Below are positions 58,933 through 64,000 of a DNA stretch of 64,000 bases, piece after piece. A program made the position numbers and the translations under genes. The notes beneath the pieces are model-generated. The model made no database searches. It saw nothing but the letters and a program-made list of their open reading frames with translations, and was not told the DNA's origin. How positions within the stretch are numbered: the stretch's first letter is position 1; each line of letters opens with the position of its first letter. This DNA is from Cryptomeria japonica. Its lineage: Eukaryota; Streptophyta; Pinopsida; Cupressales; Cupressaceae. The DNA is taken from assembly GCF_030272615.1 (NCBI RefSeq), contig NC_081410.1, forward strand, positions 115,631,640 through 115,695,639. The letters are read 5' to 3'.

Positions 58933-59640
58933 CTATTCACTATCGGAAGCATTAGGAGTTGTATTGCCATCATGGATAACATTTTCACCTATTTCTTCAT
59001 CAAGATTTATAGAATGAGGAGCTCGAAAATGAATAGAAGTAAAACCATCACATTTTTTGTGCAACTTATGATTCAGAGATTTAGGTTCAACATCTTGCTT
59101 AGGAGAAAATGGAATCATGTCAACTGTTGGTGTTTTGGGAGATTGAGAAACAACTTCACGAGCTCTAGCATGATGTTTTCGTTGGCGATTTCTCGCACAA
59201 CGATTCCGTCGAGTCTTAGTGGAAGGCTGAGAAGAAGGAGGAATATTGATGACATGAGGAATATTTGTTGAATGAGAAATATTCTCATCTTTGGTAGTTG
59301 TAGGTTTAGGTTGAGGTCTCTTAGGTTGAACAAGAGGAGAGGCAGGTCTCTTCTCTCTATAAGAGCAAGGAGGTGGAACTGCACCATATAAAGGAGGAAT
59401 GTTCGGTGTAGGAAGGAGACCAAGTCCATCATGAGGAGGAGGTACAGGTCTAACCTTAGGAGGAATATTATTATTATTCTTAGGAGAAGGCATAGTTTCA
59501 TCCATAGGAATAGGTTGGGAATCTTCCTTAGGAGGAAGATTAGTTCTATTCGTCAAGAGAAGAACTTCATCTTCAAGAATGATGGGAACATAAAGTGTTG
59601 GAGTGGTTGGCTTAAGGATAATACCATATCTTTCTTCCAT
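58933..59640 (-). CDS. E4 proline-rich polyprotein segment
   Basis: 235 codons, starting MEERYGIILKPTTPTLYVP. Proline runs (PPKVRPVPPPHDGLGLLP, IPPLYGAVPPPCSYREK) are followed by an Arg/Lys patch (TRRNRCARNRQRKHHARAR) that could bind nucleic acid, and an acidic end (NLDEEIGENVIHDG). It follows the protease in a different frame, 45 bp after the protease stop. In polymerase-bearing relatives this position leads into reverse transcriptase; here it does not. Function unknown. Confidence 0.6.
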   Translation of the reverse strand: MEERYGIILKPTTPTLYVPIILEDEVLLLTNRTNLPPKEDSQPIPMDETMPSPKNNNNIPPKVRPVPPPHDGLGLLPTPNIPPLYGAVPPPCSYREKRPASPLVQPKRPQPKPTTTKDENISHSTNIPHVINIPPSSQPSTKTRRNRCARNRQRKHHARAREVVSQSPKTPTVDMIPFSPKQDVEPKSLNHKLHKKCDGFTSIHFRAPHSINLDEEIGENVIHDGNTTPNASDSE

Positions 59641-59684
59641 TTTTGATAAGATTGAAAGAGAGCATCACTTCTCGGTGGAAGAGA

Positions 59685-60170
59685 TTAAAATTGTTGAGGC
59701 CAAAAGTAATCAATAAGAACACCAGGGCTTCTTTCGACTAGTCGAAATAAGCTATGGTTAATAGTTATGATTTCTCCATTGTGGGGAAATTTCAAACACA
59801 CATGGATTGGAGAAGCAATAGCCTTCATGGAAGATAGCCAAGGGTAACCTAACTTCATACAGAATTGTTCAAATGAAGGAATGACAACAAAGTTGACATC
59901 CAAAGATTTAGTGCGAACCTCGATAGGAAGTGTGATAGAACCAATGGTGGGACAAGAAAATCCATCAAATAACTTAATTACCACACTAGTATCATCATAG
60001 ATTGGTTTATGCAAACGTAAAGTGAAAAGATACTCCTTAGTGATGACATTAACCATGCAAGAGGGATCGATAAGCACCCCATGATAAGGTTTATCTTGAA
60101 TCTTCGCAACTATGTATAAAGGTCCATCGGGTGCTCTAATGGTCTCACTAGGGTCAAATACGATCTATAC
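59685..60170 (-). pseudogene. E4 aspartic protease
   Basis: Retropepsin-like: GVLIDPSCMVNVITKEYL carries the active-site Asp but has D-P-S where relatives have D-x-G. It is followed by LFDGFSCPTIGSITLPIEV, FVVIPSFEQFCMKLGYPWL and MKAIASPIHVCLKFPHNGEI, which is the Tat/Athila-type pattern. The domain starts upstream of the first open Met, near 60170. If the missing glycine matters, the enzyme is dead. It would process the polyprotein from gag at 60317-61755. Confidence 0.82.
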
Positions 60171-60316
60171 GAATCCTTAGGTGTTTCTTATTTCTCTACC
60201 ATATTCACAAAATTTGGAGTCGTGGTAGTGAGATCAGAGGGAGAGAAAGAGGTATGTTCAGTCTCAATGACGTTAGAGGTATAAGAGGGTAAAGGATTAG
60301 TAAAAATCTTAAGATT

Positions 60317-60649
60317 TTAATTAGGAAGAGCTACTGATTTGTTTCCTTTATCATTCACACCTACCACAGATATAGTATTATTATCAATCAGGTCCTGAAT
60401 CTTACTTTTTAATGTAAAACATTTCTCAGTATCATGACCAGATTGACAATGAAATTGACAAAAAGAATTATTATTAAAGTAAGGCGAGGCTACCTTAGAA
60501 GGGTCAACTGGTTTTATTGGAGGAAGGTTGATAACATTTATTTGTAACAACTGAGATATAATGCTATGTAAAGATTCATTCAAAGGAGTAAATTGTCTTT
60601 CTCTTTTGAAAAATTTAGAAATAGGAGGCAACCCTATTATAGCATTCAC
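60317..60649 (-). pseudogene. E4 gag C-terminus with half-knuckle
   Basis: CQFHCQSGHDTEKCFTLKSK followed by IQDLIDNNTISV is the short Cys-His motif found at the end of Tat-type gag, the counterpart of the E3 motif at about 53530. It is in another frame than the capsid domain, so an indel lies at about 60650-60800. Confidence 0.8.
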
Positions 60650-60810
60650 ATTGTTGTTGTTGATGGTGTCATTAAATTTGATGAAGCCTTTATTTGGTTT
60701 GAACTTCGCAAATGGTTGTTGAGCGTTGTCACCCTATCACTCGGAGTCATAGGAGTAGATTGCTCTAGTTGACTCACAATTAGTTGATAATTGTGAAGTG
60801 TTAAGCAAAA

Positions 60811-61755
60811 CTACGGAAAGGAAGTAAACTCATAAAGGGGAAGTTTGTCCCTAATGTCTTTTTGTAAATTAGAAATGAAAATTCTTTGAATATCATTATC
60901 AGGCACTGGAAAAGAAATTTGAGAATACAAATGCTTATATCTAGAAATGAAATCAAACACTTTTACTTTAACACCTTGTTTACAATGCATTAAATCAGTC
61001 AAAGTGATTTTAGGACCTATGTTGTGTTGAAATTGTTGAATAAAAGCATTTGCTAATTGTTGAAAAGAAGTAATAGAATAGGAAGGCAAAGAGCAATACC
61101 ATTGTAAAGCCTTATCTCTTAGTGTTTGAGTAAATAGTTGGGCAAGCAATCTTTGATCATAAGCAAAATCAGTACACAAAGTTTGGAATGTCTTGACATG
61201 TGTTAAAGGATCACCTTTTCCATTATAGAGTTCCAAATGAGGGACTTGAACGTGTTTTGGAGGAACAACTCTAACAATATCAAGAGAAAGAGGGATTGCC
61301 ACATCAAATGTGGGCACACTAAACTTGGATTGGCTCATAGAAGCAATTTGTTGTTGCAATGATGACATGGTTTGGGCAAGGCTATTAATGGTTGCTTCAG
61401 TTGAAGAATTTATGTTAGACATGTTTGATTGAGAAGGTGGTGTGATGTTATTGAAAGAAGGCATTGATTGAGAATAGGGTGGTGGAACACTATGGTAAGT
61501 AGGCATAGGTGATGATTGAGTAGGAAATGGGACACTAAAAGGAGAGATGGAATGATTGGATGAATTGCCCCCTTATGTCACATTGATTGGTTGAGAAACA
61601 ATAGGAATAATTATTGAAGGCATAGATAAAGATGGAGAATTGATTGAAGAAGAGGGATTTCCCCCATGACTAATGGTTGTAGGTATGACATTTTGAGTTG
61701 ATGTAGCCATAATGTTTGAAGTGAAAGTAGGAATGCTAGTTTTTGAAGTGGTCAA
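60811..61755 (-). pseudogene. E4 gag capsid domain
   Basis: One frame with one TAA at 61573-61575. The N-terminal part is Ser/Pro/Thr-rich. The capsid domain is clear: LELYNGKGDPLTHVKTFQ, LLAQLFTQTLRDKALQWYCS and TSFQQLANAFIQQFQHNI (about residues 90-180 of the second piece). This is the retrotransposon gag family that builds the particle. It ends near KLPLYEFTSFP. Confidence 0.88.
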
Positions 61756-61796
61756 AGGAATAGAATTATTGATTTGTGTAGGAGGTTGTGAATAAC

Positions 61797-62126
61797 CTAA
61801 GTTATCAGCACAAATCTTATAGGCATGACATTAGAATCAACAATGTGAGCAATGTCGCACAATATATCAATTCCATTCTTATCACTTTGAATTATGTATT
61901 TTAGACCTTCAATTAATGGAAGAGCTTTACCACTAGGATATTCTTGGGACATCCATCGTTGAAAGTTGTCAAATTGATTGTCCAATTTTGAAAGTTGATC
62001 TATGGAAACTCTAGTCAAAGCTTCTTCTTCATCATTGGAATCGTCAATTGGGTAAATAGGGATGCTATTAGGATGAGAAGAATTAGCATGATCCTCATTG
62101 AAGAAGTCACCCAAATTAGGCTCCAT
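61797..62126 (-). CDS. E4 gag N-terminal segment
   Basis: 109 codons beginning MEPNLGDFFNEDHANSSHPN, acidic, with VSIDQLSKLDNQFDNFQRW. Its ATG is the first sensible start after the leader, so it is probably the real gag start. A frame change of about one base separates it from 61755. No domain is recognised. Confidence 0.6.
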   Translation of the reverse strand: MEPNLGDFFNEDHANSSHPNSIPIYPIDDSNDEEEALTRVSIDQLSKLDNQFDNFQRWMSQEYPSGKALPLIEGLKYIIQSDKNGIDILCDIAHIVDSNVMPIRFVLIT

Positions 62127-63311
62127 CTCTCCAAGAATTAAACCTTGGGAAGCTTTAATTATAATACTTCATCTAACAGGGATAGTAGAGGTAGGACTAA
62201 TAGTGGTAAAACTTGTGCACTAGAGGGAAAATTTGAATGGGAAATTTGAATTTGAGATTTGAATTTTGGGGAACAAAGTTTGCAAAATTGAATAATGCAC
62301 AGATGATGATTATACACTTTGAACTTTGTTGAAAGAAGAAATGACACAATTTCCAAAATAATTGTTATAGTGAATGAAAAGAAATTGAAATTTAAAATTA
62401 GGGCCAATGGGATACCACTTAATTTTTAAATTAAAATTGACAAAATTTAAAAATAGGGCAGATTACAATCAACCACTTAATTTTAATTTTTTTCTTGCAA
62501 GTTGAATTTGTGAAGTATTTTTTATTTTAGAGGGATAAAAATTTGACAAAATTAGCCAATTTTCTGGATTTAAGCAATTAAATACAGTCATAACAATCTC
62601 CCAAAATTTCGGGAAAAAAGCCAGGGACCATGTTGAACCAACTTTTTCGGAAATTTTCAAGGATGAAAGACATGATGATTTTAGAGATAACCTCAAAAAA
62701 TTGGTTGATTTCACGAAGTTTAAATATACAAAATTAAGGTTTGAATGTGAAAATAGGACCCTATTAGAGTTTTGAAAAAGATAAGAAATTGGATTGCAAA
62801 TTTGAAAAAGGTCAAACCTAATGGATAAGGCCACCTTGGATAATGTATTGAAAACTGAAATTGGTTGAAATTGATTGAATTTTACACAAAATCCAAGTGA
62901 ATTTGAAAATTAGGGTTTTAGGACCTAACCACTGAATTCTTAAATTTTGAATTTTGGAAAAGGCAGGGAAATTGAAAATTTGAATTTTAGGCAAGAAGAC
63001 AAAGTTGAGAATAGTTCTAAATCTAAAAATTAAATGTAAATGCAATGTTTTCACAAACTCGGGTTGATTTTTTAAAATTAAGGTTTTGAGCATTAACCAC
63101 TTAATTTTGTAAAATTGATTTGCAAATTGAACAAGACAAAGAAGAAATTGAATCTAATACAATTTTCAAATCTATGACAATAGATGGCAATTTTTTTACA
63201 AAACACAAGTTCAATTCCAATTTTAACAACTAGGGTTTTGAATGAATTAACCACTGAGTTTTGCAAGAAAATTAAACTTGTAAATGAAAAATATGAAATA
63301 TCAAGCATGTA
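62127..63311 (-). other. 5' leader of E4
   Basis: AT-rich, non-coding. It includes a block at about 62590-62650 (tttcgggaaaaaagccaggg) also seen in the E3 leader and in the LTRs of both elements. Confidence 0.6.
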
Positions 63312-63327
63312 GATGTCGGGTTCACCA
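63312..63327 (-). other. Primer-binding site of E4
   Basis: Minus-strand TGGTGAACCCGACATC, three bases from the LTR, like that of E3. Confidence 0.65.
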
Positions 63328-63330
63328 AAA

Positions 63331-64000
63331 TGTAATGGTGAAAAAGGAAGGGGCATGATATCGAGTGGAAAACTTTACCCTCCTCAAGAAAGGAGTGAAA
63401 ATTTCACAAAGGATCATCTTCAACCTCTTTCACACATTACATTTAAAAAAGGGGGGTTGAATTCACTAGATCCAATATCAATGGAAAGATATTGAATGCT
63501 AAGTGAATTGAAAATGAATTTGGAAAGTAAAAGTAACCCCTCTTTTAGAATGGAGAGGATAAATTGAGTGAATTGAGACTAAGTGTAAAGATAGCAAAGA
63601 AATGATTATAACTTGAGATAGAAATGCGGGATGAAGTTGTGCACCTGGAATTAGCAGCAAAAAGTCAAGACAAAGCTCCCCTTTGAATTTGAGTGAAAGT
63701 TTCCAGGACCGTGTTGAAAGTTTACTCGATCCTCCAAAAAATTCGTGCATTGAAAAGGGTTTTTTCATCTCTGAAAATGAAGCTTAAACCTGCAAATACA
63801 GCTGTGCACCTGCAACCTACATGCAGAAAAGAGAGGAAATGTTGTTGGGATTGGGGGTTTGCCTTTAGGTCAAACCTCAGTTTTGGAATTAACCAAATGA
63901 TGAAAAGTACTTGCAAGCAAATGAAAGTAAATGACTGAAGTATAATTAACCTCAAGAGAGGATGCAATTGAAATGTTGATAGAGTTGTTTGAAAGGATAT
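63331..64000 (-). repeat. 5' LTR of E4, cut by the window end
   Basis: The first 670 bp of about 1190, matching 56734 onward. Confidence 0.93.

Larger units (their letters stand above)
56734..64000 (-). mobile_element. E4: Ty3/Tat-like element with gag and protease, no polymerase (runs off the window)
   Basis: LTRs begin TGTAATGG at 56734 and 63331; the second is cut by the window end. A primer site and polypurine tract are present. Reading leftward: gag N-terminus, gag capsid domain, half-knuckle, protease and a proline-rich region. The 1.0 kb between that and the 3' LTR has no reverse transcriptase, RNase H or integrase, so E4 is non-autonomous. It inserted 301 bp from E3 in the same LINE. 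Confidence 0.9.

Overview
The window looks like transposon-packed nuclear DNA from a seed plant with a large genome. I found no host gene, rRNA, tRNA or CRISPR array. Plant origin is supported by a Ty3/gypsy chromovirus with a C-terminal chromodomain, initiator-Met tRNA primer sites (TGGTATCAGAG), LINEs with plant-type DUF4283 ORF1 and RNase H domains, and Tat-like gag/protease elements. A gymnosperm is a weak guess from the style of nesting and the AT-rich filler; the sequence does not prove it.

Layout. (1) 1-208 is the end of one LTR. 642-12806 is a complete minus-strand LTR element with a perfect AAGGA target duplication. It has no recognisable polymerase, only a coiled-coil/zinc-knuckle gag-like frame and an unknown second frame. 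A decayed chromovirus (5084-11328, minus) inserted into its gag-like frame. (2) 14060-31030 is one plus-strand LINE, recognised by matching 12-13 bp target duplications 17 kb apart and a 16-A tail. About 10 kb of LTR-element remnants (about 16976-26977) split it. They hold two LTRs, a GC-rich hairpin minisatellite, (TA)n blocks and two arrays of an 8-bp core repeated exactly every 21 bp. (3) 31102-39501 is an LTR split by a near full-length minus-strand LINE (31869-39307, 12-bp target duplication). (4) About 40490-42285 is the 3' part of a third LINE (plus). (5) 39595-49010 is AT-rich repeat sequence. It includes a 1.35-kb purine array and a 1.75-kb pyrimidine array, with inverted-repeat sequences at the outer ends. 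(6) About 49011-56733 is the 3' end of a fourth LINE (minus), hit by two related non-autonomous Ty3-like elements: E3 (49499-56432, complete) and E4 (56734 to beyond the window).

How the parts relate. Nearly all coding sequence is retroelement protein, and most of it is broken. E3 carries one uninterrupted 495-codon frame with a G-patch and a gag half-knuckle. E4 carries gag, half-knuckle, protease and a proline-rich region in several frames, with no reverse transcriptase, so both would depend on proteins supplied by other elements. The most interesting observations are a third reading frame downstream of RNase H shared by three of the four LINEs, and the 21-bp phased motif arrays. Divergence statements are judged by eye; nothing was computed.
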